NCBI RefSeq assembly: GCF_033843645.1
Contig: NZ_JAWXVZ010000005.1
Location: 1 to 64,000, forward strand
Source of the DNA: Pseudovibrio zosterae
Lineage (GTDB): Bacteria > Pseudomonadota > Alphaproteobacteria > Rhizobiales > Stappiaceae
Direction of reading: 5' to 3'
Length of the DNA: 64,000 nucleotides
Below the pieces are notes generated by a model. The model was not told the DNA's origin and did not search any database. It saw only the letters and a program-made list of their open reading frames with translations. Numbering within the stretch: the stretch's first letter is position 1; each line of letters starts with the position of its first letter. Shown here piece after piece: positions 8,959 through 18,965 of this stretch. The position numbers and the translations under genes are program-made.

Positions 8959-10854
8959 TTGAATTTATTGTCACTCGAGCGACTGACGGTTGACTTTAAT
9001 ACAGCCGAGGGCAGGATCAGGGCCGTCGACGATGTGTCATTCCGCATTCCGATGAACCGCTCAGTGGCGCTTGTGGGAGAGTCTGGCTCCGGCAAGACCG
9101 TCATTTCACAGGCGATCATGGGCCTGTTGCCCTCCCGTGCCTCCATCTCTTCGGGGCAAATCCTCCTGCACGATCCGCTCAACCCGGACGTGGATCTGGA
9201 CATTGCAAAGCTCGCCCCGGATGGGCCACAGATGCGCGCCATTCGCGGCAACCGCATCGCCATGATCTTTCAGGAGCCAATGACATCCCTGTCGCCGCTC
9301 CATACCATTGGTGATCAGATCGGTGAGGCTGCACAGCTGCATCAGGGTGTATCCGCGCCCGAAGCCCGTGAGCTTACCCGCACAATGCTCTCGCTCGTTC
9401 AGTTTCCGGACCCGAACCGGGGCATTGATGCCTATCCTTTCGAGTTGTCTGGCGGTTTGCGCCAGCGCGCCATGATCGCCATGGCCCTGATTTGCAAACC
9501 AGCCCTTCTGGTTGCCGATGAGCCGACCACTGCGCTGGATGTGACCATTCAGGCTGAAACGCTGAAGCTGATCCGGGAAATTCAACATGAGCTGAACATG
9601 TCCTTGCTCATGATCACCCACGATTTCGGCGTGGTTGCCAATATGGCCGATGATGTTGTGGTCATCTATCACGGCAAGGTCATGGAAAAGGGCAGTGCGG
9701 AAGATCTGTTTCGCGAGCCCAAGCACGACTATCTGAAAGCCCTTCTGAACGCCGTTCCAAGCTTTGGCATGAAAGAGGGACAGCGCCTGGTTCCCATCCG
9801 TCCCATCAAGGCAAATCTGGGCAGTTTTTTGAAAAACCGTGCCGAGGAGTGCGGCAGCAAGACTGGAAACATCCTGCAAATGTCCGGCGTCACCAAGCAG
9901 TTCACCTCCCGAAAAGGTGGTTTGCTTCGGGCCAAACCTCGGGTCTTCACGGCACTGGATCAGGTGAGCCTCAGTGTCAAACGGGGCGAATGCCTCGGCG
10001 TTGTAGGAGAATCCGGCTCGGGCAAGACAACCGCCGCGCTTGCCATGTTGCGCTCGTTTCCGGTCGAAGAGGGCACCATCACCTTCGACAAGGGAACCGG
10101 GCCGGTCGACATATCGACCTTCAACCGTGCGCAGATGCTGGACTATCGCCGCCGTGTGCAGTTGATCTTTCAGGACCCGTTCTCCTCACTCAATCCGCGC
10201 ATGACGGTCAACGACATCCTCATGGAGCCCTTGATCATCCACGGCATTGGCACCCATCAGGAGCGTCAGCAACGGGCCCGCGAACTGATGGACCTTGTTG
10301 GCCTCAATGCCAAGTACCTGCGCCGGTATCCGCATTCGTTCTCCGGCGGTCAGCGCCAGCGTATCGGGATTGCCCGTGCCCTTGCGCTCAACCCGGAAAT
10401 GATATTGTGCGATGAGCCGACTTCGGCGCTCGATGTGTCCGTTCAGGCGCAGATCCTCAATCTCTTGCAGGATCTGAAGAAGGAGTTGGGCCTCACCTAC
10501 CTGTTTGTCAGTCACAACCTCGCTGTTGTTGACTACATCGCAGACCGCATCGCGGTCATGTGCCGGGGGCGGCTGGTAGAAATTGGCCCGACGCAGTCCA
10601 TCGTCGAGGCGCCGATACATCCATACACAAAGGCGCTGCTGAGCGCAGTGCCCGAGCCGAGCCTTGATGCTCTGCTCGACTTTGAACATTTGGACGCCAT
10701 GCGCGCGTCCGAACCAGAACTTTGGCCGGAACCATTCCGTCTGGGGCAAGGGGTAGCTCCGGAATTGGTCGAGGTCGCGCCAGACCACATGGTCTGCGCA
10801 CCGGGGATGAAGACAAAAGAGACAATAGAGATGTTGGTTGAGAGGGTGTCTTGA
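8959..10854 (+). CDS. ABC transporter, fused double ATP-binding protein (peptide/nickel class)
   Basis: A 631-residue fusion of two nucleotide-binding domains of the DppD/DppF type that power an oligopeptide-class importer. Domain 1 has Walker A GESGSGKT (about 38-45), signature LSGGLRQR and Walker B VADEPTTALD. Domain 2 has Walker A GESGSGKT (about 350), signature FSGGQRQR and Walker B CDEPTSALD. The start is TTG at 8959, set by AGGAGG 7 nt upstream. The stop overlaps the next start (TTGA), so translation is probably coupled. Substrate is not evident; family 5 systems carry peptides, opines, glycans and metals. Confidence 0.93.
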   Translation: MNLLSLERLTVDFNTAEGRIRAVDDVSFRIPMNRSVALVGESGSGKTVISQAIMGLLPSRASISSGQILLHDPLNPDVDLDIAKLAPDGPQMRAIRGNRIAMIFQEPMTSLSPLHTIGDQIGEAAQLHQGVSAPEARELTRTMLSLVQFPDPNRGIDAYPFELSGGLRQRAMIAMALICKPALLVADEPTTALDVTIQAETLKLIREIQHELNMSLLMITHDFGVVANMADDVVVIYHGKVMEKGSAEDLFREPKHDYLKALLNAVPSFGMKEGQRLVPIRPIKANLGSFLKNRAEECGSKTGNILQMSGVTKQFTSRKGGLLRAKPRVFTALDQVSLSVKRGECLGVVGESGSGKTTAALAMLRSFPVEEGTITFDKGTGPVDISTFNRAQMLDYRRRVQLIFQDPFSSLNPRMTVNDILMEPLIIHGIGTHQERQQRARELMDLVGLNAKYLRRYPHSFSGGQRQRIGIARALALNPEMILCDEPTSALDVSVQAQILNLLQDLKKELGLTYLFVSHNLAVVDYIADRIAVMCRGRLVEIGPTQSIVEAPIHPYTKALLSAVPEPSLDALLDFEHLDAMRASEPELWPEPFRLGQGVAPELVEVAPDHMVCAPGMKTKETIEMLVERVS

Positions 10855-12743
10855 ACAAGAGCATTGCATTAAGAGGCGTTGCAGCGGCTCTTTTTATGAC
10901 GTGGGCAGGGTCCGTTGGGGCCTTCACCATGCAGGAAACATCTGGTCTGCAGGAGGGGCTGCCGCCGGTCGCTGAGCGCGCGCCTGTCGAGCCGATGATC
11001 ACAGAAATGGAGAGCATTGGCCGCACCACAGGCAAGCAGGGCGGAGAAATGCACACTCTCGTAGGGCGCACCAAAGATGCGCGTCTCATCAACGTTTGGG
11101 GCTATGCCCGACTGATGGGCTATGATGAAGAGCTGAGCCTGCAAGCCGACATCCTCAAATCAGTCGAGAACGAAGACGACCGCATTTTCACATTGAAATT
11201 GCGCGAAGGCCACAAATGGTCTGATGGTCACCCCTTCACCTCTGAAGATTTCCGGTTCTGGTTCGAGGACATTCTCAACAACGAAGACCTCAACCCATGG
11301 GGCATGCCACCGTTCATGATGGCTGGCGGCGAAGCACCTACCTTCGAGGTGATCGACGAAACCACTGTTCGTTTTACCTGGAACAGCCCCAACCCGCTGT
11401 TCCTTCCCGAGTTGGCCAAGTCGCGCCCGCCGTTCATCTACCGGCCGGCCCATTACCTCAAGCAGTTCCACGAAGCCTATGGCGATCCTGCGGAAATTGC
11501 TAAGATGGCGGCCCAGTTTAAGGTGCGCAGCTGGGCACCCTTGTTCAACAAGCTGGATGACATGTACAACGGCCGCAACGTCGACCTGCCTTCCTTGCAG
11601 CCATGGGTCAGGGTCGATGAAGGGGACGACCGCCGCATCGTTTTCTCGCGCAACCCGTACTTCCACCGGTTCGACAGCACGGGCCAGCAACTGCCCTACA
11701 TTGACCGCGTTGTGATGACCGTCGCCGACGGCAAGCTGATCCCGGCCAAGACACAGGCTGGCGAAAGCCACTTGCAAGCCCGCAACCTGAATTTCTCTGA
11801 CATTTCTGTTTTGAAGCGCGGGGAAAAAGGCGAGGGGTACAAGACGCAGCTTTGGCTCTCGACCAAGGGCTCGGAAGTGTCTCTGCTGCCAAATCTGGCG
11901 GTCAAAGACCCGGTCTGGCGCAAGCTCAATCAGGATGTACGTTTCCGCCGTGCGCTGTCCCTTGGCATTGACCGAAGCATGATCAACAAGGTGCTGTACT
12001 TCGGTCTGGCACATCCGGGCAACGACACGGTGCTTAGCATGTCACCGCTGTTCAGGGAAGAATACGCCACCAAATGGGCCGAGTTTGATCCGGACAAGGC
12101 CAATGCCCTTTTGGATGAGATTGGCTTGGTAGAGCGCCGTGAAGACGGTGTCCGCCTGCTGCCAGACGGTCGGCCGCTCGAAATCATCATTGAAAGCACC
12201 GGTGAAAGCCGCGCACAGGATGATGCGATCGAGCTGGTTTCCGAGACGTGGCGCGAGCTTGGCATTCGCGCGTTCTTGAAGCCGAGCCAGCGCGATACCA
12301 TCCGTAACCGCGCCATCTCCGGCGATCTTGTCATGTCAGTCTGGTCCGGCTTTGAAAATGGCGTTCCAACCGCCGAAATGCCCCCTCTGGACTATGCGCC
12401 AACCCGTGGTGACTTCCTCTCCTGGGCCACTTGGGGTGACTACTACGAGACGGAAGGCAAGTCTGGCGAAAAGCCTGACTGGGCACCTGCAATACGCCTC
12501 AACGAACTTTACGAGGCGTGGCTCTCCAGTTCTTCTAACGAGGAGCGCAGCAATATCTGGCATGAGATGCTGCAGATCCATGCAGATGAGACCATTCACA
12601 TTGGTCTTGTCAACGAAGTGCGTCAGCCTGTTGTGGTCAAGGGGCTGTCCAATGTGCCGGAAAAGGCAATTTACGGATGGGATCCGGGGTCACACTTCGG
12701 CATTCATCGCATGGACGCCTTCTACTTTACGGATCTGAAGTGA
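10851..12743 (+). CDS. ABC transporter substrate-binding protein, family 5 (long form)
   Basis: A 630-residue periplasmic solute-binding protein with an N-terminal signal peptide (positively charged start, hydrophobic core and VGA cleavage region near 24). The SBP family 5 core is visible in the motif LREGHKWSDGHPFTSEDF. It is about 100 residues longer than DppA. The start is TTG at 10851, overlapping the ATPase stop by 4 nt. A stem-loop directly follows its stop codon. It supplies ligand to the two permeases encoded next. Confidence 0.9.
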   Translation: MNKSIALRGVAAALFMTWAGSVGAFTMQETSGLQEGLPPVAERAPVEPMITEMESIGRTTGKQGGEMHTLVGRTKDARLINVWGYARLMGYDEELSLQADILKSVENEDDRIFTLKLREGHKWSDGHPFTSEDFRFWFEDILNNEDLNPWGMPPFMMAGGEAPTFEVIDETTVRFTWNSPNPLFLPELAKSRPPFIYRPAHYLKQFHEAYGDPAEIAKMAAQFKVRSWAPLFNKLDDMYNGRNVDLPSLQPWVRVDEGDDRRIVFSRNPYFHRFDSTGQQLPYIDRVVMTVADGKLIPAKTQAGESHLQARNLNFSDISVLKRGEKGEGYKTQLWLSTKGSEVSLLPNLAVKDPVWRKLNQDVRFRRALSLGIDRSMINKVLYFGLAHPGNDTVLSMSPLFREEYATKWAEFDPDKANALLDEIGLVERREDGVRLLPDGRPLEIIIESTGESRAQDDAIELVSETWRELGIRAFLKPSQRDTIRNRAISGDLVMSVWSGFENGVPTAEMPPLDYAPTRGDFLSWATWGDYYETEGKSGEKPDWAPAIRLNELYEAWLSSSSNEERSNIWHEMLQIHADETIHIGLVNEVRQPVVVKGLSNVPEKAIYGWDPGSHFGIHRMDAFYFTDLK

Positions 12744-12759
12744 GGGCATTCGTGCCCTC
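12742..12759 (+). other. Stem-loop with TTCG loop between binding-protein and permease genes
   Basis: GAGGGCA/TGCCCTC forms a 7-bp stem with a TTCG loop that begins within the stop codon of the binding-protein gene. No U-tract follows. Such hairpins commonly protect the upstream message from 3' exonucleases so that the binding protein is made in excess of the permeases. Confidence 0.55.
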
Positions 12760-12789
12760 CCACTTCTTCAAGCCTGAGCGTTAAACCCA

Positions 12790-13815
12790 ATGCTTTACTA
12801 CATCCTCCGCAGACTGCTGACCATGATCCCGACGCTTCTGGTGATCAGTCTGCTCACGTTCTTCATCATTGAGCTCCCGGAGGGGGATTACATTTCGAAC
12901 CAGATTGCGGTTCTGAAAGCCTCAGGTGAATCCGCCTCCATAGCCAAGTTGGAGTTCTTGCGTCAGGAGTTTGCGCTGGACCGCTCGTTTTTTGAGCGGT
13001 TCGCCATCTGGGTTGGCCTCTGGCCGGGACCGCATGGGTTTGACGGTCTTATTCAGGGAAACTGGGGCTGGTCGTTTGAGTATGACAAGCCGGTCTACGA
13101 GGTGGTGGGGCCAACCTTGCCACTGACCATTGTCTTGAATGCGGCCACCATCCTGTTCGTTTATCTGGTGTCGTTTCCCATCGGCATCTATTCCGCCACT
13201 CGGCAATATTCGTGGGGTGATTATGGTTTCACCTTTCTGGGCTACATCGGCCTTGCCACGCCCAACTTCCTGCTTGGCCTTGTTCTCATGTATCTTGCCA
13301 ACGCATGGTTCGACCTTGCAATCGGTGGTTTGATGGATCCCAAATACATCGGGGAGCCGTGGTCGGTGGACAAGGCGCTCTCTGTGCTCTCGCACTTGAT
13401 TGTCCCGACCATCGTGATCGGCACTTCCGGAACCGCTGCCATGATCCGGCGTCTGCGCGCAAACCTTTTGGACGAGCTGCACAAGCAATACGTCACCACC
13501 GCGCGGGCCAAGGGCATGAAAGAGGGCGCGCTTTTGGTAAAGTATCCGCTGCGCATGGCCCTTAACCCGTTTATTGCAGACATCGGCAACCTGATCCCTT
13601 CGTTGGTCTCCGGCTCCGTGATTGTTTCCGTGGTTCTCAACCTGCCAACGGTAGGCCCAGTGCTTCTCAATGCTCTGCAGTCGCAGGATCAGTTCCTTGC
13701 AGCATTCATTTTGCTGTTCGTTTCCGTGCTGACCTTGGTTGGCATGCTGGTATCGGATTTGTTGCTCGCGGTGCTTGATCCGCGCATCCGTCTTGGGGGA
13801 GGGAGCGGCTCATGA
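12790..13815 (+). CDS. ABC transporter permease (DppB/OppB class)
   Basis: A 341-residue inner-membrane permease. The first helix (RRLLTMIPTLLVISLLTFFI) and the downstream DppB-type core are recognisable, including the cytoplasmic EAA-like loop around TARAKGMKEGALLVKYPLRMAL. It carries extra sequence between the first and second helices (about residues 30-95). The stop overlaps the next start as ATGA. It forms the channel with the permease encoded next. Confidence 0.92.
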   Translation: MLYYILRRLLTMIPTLLVISLLTFFIIELPEGDYISNQIAVLKASGESASIAKLEFLRQEFALDRSFFERFAIWVGLWPGPHGFDGLIQGNWGWSFEYDKPVYEVVGPTLPLTIVLNAATILFVYLVSFPIGIYSATRQYSWGDYGFTFLGYIGLATPNFLLGLVLMYLANAWFDLAIGGLMDPKYIGEPWSVDKALSVLSHLIVPTIVIGTSGTAAMIRRLRANLLDELHKQYVTTARAKGMKEGALLVKYPLRMALNPFIADIGNLIPSLVSGSVIVSVVLNLPTVGPVLLNALQSQDQFLAAFILLFVSVLTLVGMLVSDLLLAVLDPRIRLGGGSGS

Positions 13816-14987
13816 CCAACCGTATCCGTCAGACACCGCGCGAAGAACCGCATTACGTCAACCCGGAACCGTTTGACCCCACCTCAACCGACGTGCTGAC
13901 GCCCGAACAGGAGCGCTACTATCAGGCGTCCCAGTGGAAGATCATGTGGTGGAAGTTCCGCCGCCACAAGCTGGCGGTCTGGTCTGGCATCATCCTCGTT
14001 CTGTTTTACCTGTGCGTGCCATTTGCCGAGCTGATTGCGCCATACACACCCAACGAGCGCAACAACGACTTCCTCTACGCCCCGCCGCAAGCCTTGCACC
14101 TCTTCCATGAAGGCTCTTTTGTCGGGCCGTTTGTCTATGGCTACAAGGCGGAAGTGGATCTGGAGACCCTGCGCTGGGTCTATGAGGAAGATACCAGCCA
14201 GGTGCAGCCCCTGCGGTTCTTTTGCTCTGGTAGTACCTACCGGTTCTGGGGCCTGTGGGATATGGATTTCCGGTTCGTCTGTCCTGCGCAGGATGGCACC
14301 ATGTTCCTTGCTGGCACAGACCGTTTGGGCCGTGACCAGCTCTCGGGGCTCATCTACGGCGCACGCCTGTCGCTCACCGTGGGCATCGTCGGCATCACCA
14401 TCTCCATGTTCCTCGGCATCCTGCTTGGGGGGCTGGCTGGCTATTTCGGCGGCATCATCGACAGCCTGATCCAGCGTGTCATCGAGATCATGCGCTCCTT
14501 GCCGGAGTTGCCGCTCTGGATGGCGCTTTCCGCTGCGCTGCCCGTGACATGGTCACCGGTCTGGATTTATTTTGGCCTCACCATCATTTTGGGGCTGCTT
14601 GATTGGCCGGGGCTTGCACGTGCTGTGCGCTCAAAACTGCTTTCTCTGCGAGAGGAGGAGTATGCGAAGGCCGCCGTCATGATGGGCGCCCGCCCGCGCC
14701 GCATCATCTTCAAGCACTTGCTGCCGGGCTTCACCTCACACCTCATCGCTTCGGCCAGTCTGTCGATCCCGGCCATGATCCTGGGGGAGACCGCGCTGTC
14801 CTTCCTGAATTTGGGGCTGCGCAGGCCTTCCGTATCGTGGGGGGTGCTCCTAAATGAGGCTCAGAACATTACGGTTGTGACGTTGTACCCGTGGCTCATG
14901 GCGCCGGTGATCCCAATCATTATCGTGGTTCTTGCATTCAATTTCCTTGGCGACGGTTTACGTGACGCCGCCGACCCTTATAAATAA
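13812..14987 (+). CDS. ABC transporter permease (DppC/OppC class, long form)
   Basis: A 391-residue inner-membrane permease, about 90 residues longer than DppC. The extension is a periplasmic loop between helix 1 (about 56-78) and the conserved LAGTDRLGRDQLSGLIYGAR motif near residue 170. The EAA-type loop (EEEYAKAAVMMGARPRRIIFKH) and LGETALSFLNLGL near the C-terminus are typical. The 4-nt overlap with the previous gene indicates coupled translation. Confidence 0.92.
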   Translation: MTNRIRQTPREEPHYVNPEPFDPTSTDVLTPEQERYYQASQWKIMWWKFRRHKLAVWSGIILVLFYLCVPFAELIAPYTPNERNNDFLYAPPQALHLFHEGSFVGPFVYGYKAEVDLETLRWVYEEDTSQVQPLRFFCSGSTYRFWGLWDMDFRFVCPAQDGTMFLAGTDRLGRDQLSGLIYGARLSLTVGIVGITISMFLGILLGGLAGYFGGIIDSLIQRVIEIMRSLPELPLWMALSAALPVTWSPVWIYFGLTIILGLLDWPGLARAVRSKLLSLREEEYAKAAVMMGARPRRIIFKHLLPGFTSHLIASASLSIPAMILGETALSFLNLGLRRPSVSWGVLLNEAQNITVVTLYPWLMAPVIPIIIVVLAFNFLGDGLRDAADPYK

Positions 14988-14995
14988 GGCACTTT

Positions 14996-15027
14996 CGGGC
15001 CATTGAGTCTTTTTCGGCTCTGGCCCG
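14996..15027 (+). other. Stem-loop after the permease gene
   Basis: CGGGCCA (14996-15002) pairs with TGGCCCG (15021-15027), with a further GAG/CTC pairing inside. No U-tract follows, so it may be a partial terminator or a message-stabilising hairpin between the transporter operon and the methyltransferase gene. Confidence 0.45.
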
Positions 15028-15052
15028 CGCCACCAACAATGGGGACTAATCC

Positions 15053-15643
15053 ATGAAAAACGCCAGTACCGCTGATGGCTGGGATGAGGAATATCGTCAG
15101 GGCCGTTGGGCATTCCTGCGCTCACTACCGGAAAGCGGGCGCTACGGTATTATTGGCATGTGGTTGGCACTGACCAATTCCAATGAAGAGATTTTGGACA
15201 TCGGCTGCGGCGAAGGTCTGCTCTATGAGCGCCTCGCACCAATGGGCGTGAAGCGTTATGTGGGCATGGACCTTGCCCCTGCAGCTCTTGAGATTGCTGA
15301 TGTCGACCCATCCATCGCGTCTTTGCGGGCAGGGGACATGCATACCTTCGAGCCAAACGAAGGGGAGACTTTCAGCGCAATCATCTTCAATGAAGTGCTG
15401 CACTTTGCCGAGGACCCGGGCGCGGTTGTGGCCCGCTACGTGCCATACCTCAAGGAAGACGGTGTCATCGCCCTTTCCATGTATTCGCCAAAGCGGCCTG
15501 AGTCCGGTGCCAACAAGCTCATCGCAAAGCTTTGGGAAGCAACGGATGATGAAAGCAAGTGGGAAGTGCTGGACGATTACGCACTGCGCTCTGACAAGAA
15601 GAACGTCACATGGCGCATGCGGTTGGTAAAGCCAGTCCGCTAA
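15053..15643 (+). CDS. Class I SAM-dependent methyltransferase
   Basis: A 196-residue small methyltransferase. Motif I is ILDIGCGEGLLYERL (about residues 44-58), followed by the acidic VGMDLAP and the FNEVLHFAEDPG motif near 115. The acceptor molecule cannot be predicted. It follows the transporter operon by 65 nt on the same strand, with a hairpin between, and has its own terminator. The ATG at 15053 follows a GGGGAC purine-rich site. Confidence 0.85.
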   Translation: MKNASTADGWDEEYRQGRWAFLRSLPESGRYGIIGMWLALTNSNEEILDIGCGEGLLYERLAPMGVKRYVGMDLAPAALEIADVDPSIASLRAGDMHTFEPNEGETFSAIIFNEVLHFAEDPGAVVARYVPYLKEDGVIALSMYSPKRPESGANKLIAKLWEATDDESKWEVLDDYALRSDKKNVTWRMRLVKPVR

Positions 15644-15666
15644 GCCGCATTTGCATTCAGAATGAC

Positions 15667-15692
15667 ACAAGGCGCCCGCGTGGCGCCTTTTT
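15667..15692 (+). terminator. Intrinsic terminator of the methyltransferase gene
   Basis: AAGGCGCC and GGCGCCTT form a perfect 8-bp stem with a 5-nt loop, followed by TTT. It lies about 25 nt past the stop codon. Confidence 0.85.
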
Positions 15693-15729
15693 CATGCCTT
15701 CTCTGCCGCTCAATAGGCTCACCACGCAC

Positions 15730-16985
15730 CTATATCTCTCCCCGCCATCCGGCCCCTCAACCCACCGTCGTCATCCCGGCCCCCCATTCCCTCCGGCGTC
15801 ATCCCGGCCCCCGAGCCGGGATCCAGTTAGGGCGTTTCCTTCGCACCTCGGTGCTTTGGGCTCTGGATACCGGATCAGCGGCTCGCTGCGCTCTCCTTGT
15901 CCGGCATGACAGTGAAGGTTTGGCGATGGTGCAGGAGGTCTCACGGCCACGTTGTCTTGACGGTCACGAGGTCTCACAGATTTTCACGGTCCGCGAGCTG
16001 ATCTCATGGCTATGGGGTCGCGTCCGTCCCCCACACGACCACCGCCATCATCCAGCACCTTACCCTCTGTCGCCATCCGGCCCCACAACCCTCTGGCGTC
16101 ATCCCGGCCCCCGAGCCGGGATCCAGTTAGGGCGTCTCCTTCGCACCTCGGCGCTCTTGGCACTGGATACCGGATCAGCGCTGCGCTTGTCCGGCATGAC
16201 AGTGATTGTTTGGGGATGGTGCAGGAGGTCTCAGGGCCACATTGTCTTGACGGTTACGATGCCACACAGCTTTTTTCGGTGCGCGAGCTGATCTCTTGGC
16301 GCTTGGGTCGCGTCCACCACCTCGCATGACCGCCACCATCATCCAGCTTACCCTCTGCCGCCATCCGGCCCCTCAACCCACCGTCGTCATCCCGGCCTCA
16401 GAGCCGGGATCCAGTTAGGGCGTCTCCTTTGCACCTCGGTGCTTTTGGCTCTGGATACCGGATCAGCGCTACGCTTGTCCGGCATGACAGTGATTGTTTG
16501 GCGATGGTGCAGGAGGTCTCACGGCCACTTTGTCTTGACGGTTACGATGCCACACAGCTTTTCCCGGTAGGCGAGCTGAACTCATGTCTACGGGCTCGCG
16601 TCCACCACCCGGCACGACCACCACCATCATCAAGCTTACCCTCTGCCGCCATCCGGCCCCTTAAACCCCTTGGCGTCATCCCGGCCTCCGAGCCGGGATC
16701 CAGTTAGGGCACTTCCTTCGCACCTCGGCGCTCTTGGCTCTGGATACCGGATCAGCGCTGCGCTTGTCCGGCATGACATCGGGTGAGAATTCAAGCGCCT
16801 GTGACCCGCTGCGCTCACACATTACGTTCGCACCCCACACGACCACCGCCATCATCCAGCACCTAACCCTCTTCCGCACACAACCACGGTCATGCGCTAG
16901 GCACGCCCCATCCCTCTGCCGCCATCCGGCCCCTTAAACCCCTTGGCGTCATCCCGGCCCCCGAGCCGGGATCCAGAAGGAGTGT
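15730..16985 (-). repeat. Array of long palindromic intergenic repeats (four units plus a partial)
   Basis: Units begin with GTCATCCCGGC at about 15798, 16098, 16386, 16675 and 16948, giving periods of about 300, 288, 289 and 273 bp; the last is a stub. Each unit contains a hairpin (CCCGGC..GAGCCGGG), GGATCCAG, then CTCTGGATACCGGATCAGCG and TTGTCCGGCATGAC, followed by variable sequence. The second half is the exact reverse complement of the repeats at 37862-39775, hence the minus-strand assignment. The open reading frames crossing the array are repeat-derived and I do not consider them genes. Confidence 0.85.
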
Positions 16986-17013
16986 GCGGCAGAAACGTCA
17001 GCGCTCTTGGGCC

Positions 17014-17817
17014 TCAGGTTCGAATTGCCTTGGCGCGGGCCACTTCCTCGGCAAACAGCTCGGGAAGCGCAGGCCACGAAGCGCCGGGGTGATCGGCGGC
17101 AATGCTGAGGAACTCCTCAAGGAAGGTGTAGCAGCCTTCCTCATGAGCCAGATGGTGGGTCAGAATGCCAAGCGGCTCCTGCGGGTTGGTGCGACGGCGC
17201 ATGAACTGCAGATCAAACCGGTCCATGGCACTCTTCCAGCCGATAAAGCGGTTGTTCTTCTTCCACTTGATGATGTCCACGTGCGACTGCACCTGCGCGA
17301 GGGAGTAGGGGTGCATCCATGTGAAGGTGGAAAGACTTTTAAGCCCAATGCCTTCCAGACGGCGCACCACACCCGGATCAATCCGGTTCCACGGCGGCAC
17401 CACAGCAGGAATGAAGCGGTCGGGAAACAGCTCTGAAAGGCGAGCGAAGCCTTCTTCAAGTTGCGCCGTGATCTCATCAAGGTCCCGGCGACTGCCGAGC
17501 TCGGCTGCCTTCTCACCCAAATCCTTGCGCTGAAAGTTCTTGTGTTGCCAGCCATGCTGGAGAACCCACGCCTCATCACTGGTTTCAAGACGTGCGGCCA
17601 AAGTTTCCTTGGCGTGTTTGGGGATCACCGCCAGAGCTACGGGCACTGAATAGCGCTTGGCGATGTCAAGCAGGCGTTCCAGATCGTCCGTTGGCTCGAT
17701 GGCATCGTCATCTCGCCACCAGAACCTCACCTTCTGGCCGCGCGCAGCAAACCAGTCCAGATGGTCGCGCAGAGAGCTGCGAAAGGCGTCAAGGGCCAGT
17801 GCATCAGCGGCGGTCAT
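17014..17817 (-). CDS. Polysaccharide deacetylase family protein
   Basis: A 267-residue protein with the NodB-like deacetylase pattern: the acidic motif WWRDDDA near residue 34 stands in the place of the usual FDDG, HGWQHKN near 88 supplies the HxxxH zinc ligands, and VPPWNRID near 137 matches the third motif. These enzymes remove acetyl groups from amino sugars in glycans. No signal peptide is visible, so it may act in the cytoplasm on a lipid-linked or nucleotide-linked intermediate. It is the last gene of a leftward five-gene operon and overlaps the upstream glycosyltransferase by 4 nt. Confidence 0.82.
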   Translation of the reverse strand: MTAADALALDAFRSSLRDHLDWFAARGQKVRFWWRDDDAIEPTDDLERLLDIAKRYSVPVALAVIPKHAKETLAARLETSDEAWVLQHGWQHKNFQRKDLGEKAAELGSRRDLDEITAQLEEGFARLSELFPDRFIPAVVPPWNRIDPGVVRRLEGIGLKSLSTFTWMHPYSLAQVQSHVDIIKWKKNNRFIGWKSAMDRFDLQFMRRRTNPQEPLGILTHHLAHEEGCYTFLEEFLSIAADHPGASWPALPELFAEEVARAKAIRT

Positions 17818-18965
17818 GAAATCACCTGCCTTTCACGCTCGGCAATCAGAATATCGGCGCTGCGCTCGGCACCGCCAAGCAGCACGGTCATGTCGGAGCG
17901 GGGCAGGGAAAGCGCATCATCCACGGCAGCGGCAAGGCCCTCTGGTGTCAACGTGTCCTCCGGAATGCTGACCGCACGCTGTCGTTGCACCAAAGCTTCC
18001 GCCCGCTGGGCCTGCTCGGTCTCACGCACCTGAGCAAACGGCACGAACACAGCGGCAACGCCCGCAACAAGGACGTCGAGAACGGTGTTGTATCCAGCCT
18101 GAGAAACGGAAAGCCGAGCCCGGGTCAAAAGCTCGGGGAAGTCCGGCCGGGCGCGCTCAACGATGCAGCCCTCATGGGCTTTCAGTTGCAGCGCGGCAAA
18201 CGTCTCCTCATTGATGTCATGGCCCACGAGCACGCGCCACGTGGTGTCACCGGCCCTGCGGCTCAAGGACCGTGCAATCAGCGCACTTTCAAGCAACTGC
18301 GCCCCTACAGCGCCGCCACCGCATGACACGATCACCTCGTCATGACCATCAGAGGAGGGGGCGATTGTGTCGCGCTGGGCGTCCACATACCCCGTATAGC
18401 GCAGGAGGTGCTCCACCTGCTGTGCAAAAGGAAAACTGTCGGAAAGCCGCACGAACTCCGGGTCGGAATGCACCAGAACACAGTCGTAGTATCGCGCCGC
18501 CTGCTTGGCCATCCATTCCTCCTTCCAAAGCTGCTGCTTGCGCACCAGAATGTCGCGAATGGAGGAGGCAATCAGTGGCGGCCGTTCCTGTGCCTTGGCA
18601 AAGCGCAGCAACGGAGACAATTCCTGCTCGAATTGACGGCGTCCGAATGGGTAGGTTTCGGTCAGCAGAATGTCGAAGTCGTCGGCCTGAAAAGCCTCAA
18701 GGGTTGTTTGCGTGCGCCGCTCGAACCAGCTGTCGTCAATTGGTGTGCCGTCTGGGGTCACCAGCTTGTCGAAGACCGCATCCGGGCTGCGAACGGGCGG
18801 CAATTCGACCACGTTCAAACCATGGGTGTTCAGCGTGGGAGGCACCGTGTTGCCCGAGGCAAGGGTCACTTCCACACCGCGGGCGGCAAGAGCACGGCCA
18901 ATTGCCGCTGCACGCACCACATGTCCGGTTCCCAAAAGGTGCTGAACGTGGATAAAGGCTTTCAT
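17814..18965 (-). CDS. Glycosyltransferase, MurG-like (GT28 fold)
   Basis: A 383-residue GT-B fold protein. The N-terminus has the MurG-like glycine and histidine motif HVQHLLGTGHVVRAAAIG, and the C-terminal nucleotide-sugar site is recognised in LSVSQAGYNTVLDVLVAG near residue 290. It has no membrane segment. It overlaps the downstream deacetylase gene and directly abuts the upstream glycosyltransferase gene, so it is part of a tight operon. Donor and acceptor are unknown. Confidence 0.82.
   Translation of the reverse strand: MKAFIHVQHLLGTGHVVRAAAIGRALAARGVEVTLASGNTVPPTLNTHGLNVVELPPVRSPDAVFDKLVTPDGTPIDDSWFERRTQTTLEAFQADDFDILLTETYPFGRRQFEQELSPLLRFAKAQERPPLIASSIRDILVRKQQLWKEEWMAKQAARYYDCVLVHSDPEFVRLSDSFPFAQQVEHLLRYTGYVDAQRDTIAPSSDGHDEVIVSCGGGAVGAQLLESALIARSLSRRAGDTTWRVLVGHDINEETFAALQLKAHEGCIVERARPDFPELLTRARLSVSQAGYNTVLDVLVAGVAAVFVPFAQVRETEQAQRAEALVQRQRAVSIPEDTLTPEGLAAAVDDALSLPRSDMTVLLGGAERSADILIAERERQVIS

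Noticed and set aside
15730..16985. Possible CRISPR array or coding region in the repeat block
   Set aside because: Units are about 273-300 bp with similar content throughout; there are no short identical repeats with unique spacers and no cas genes. Open frames there are repeat-derived.
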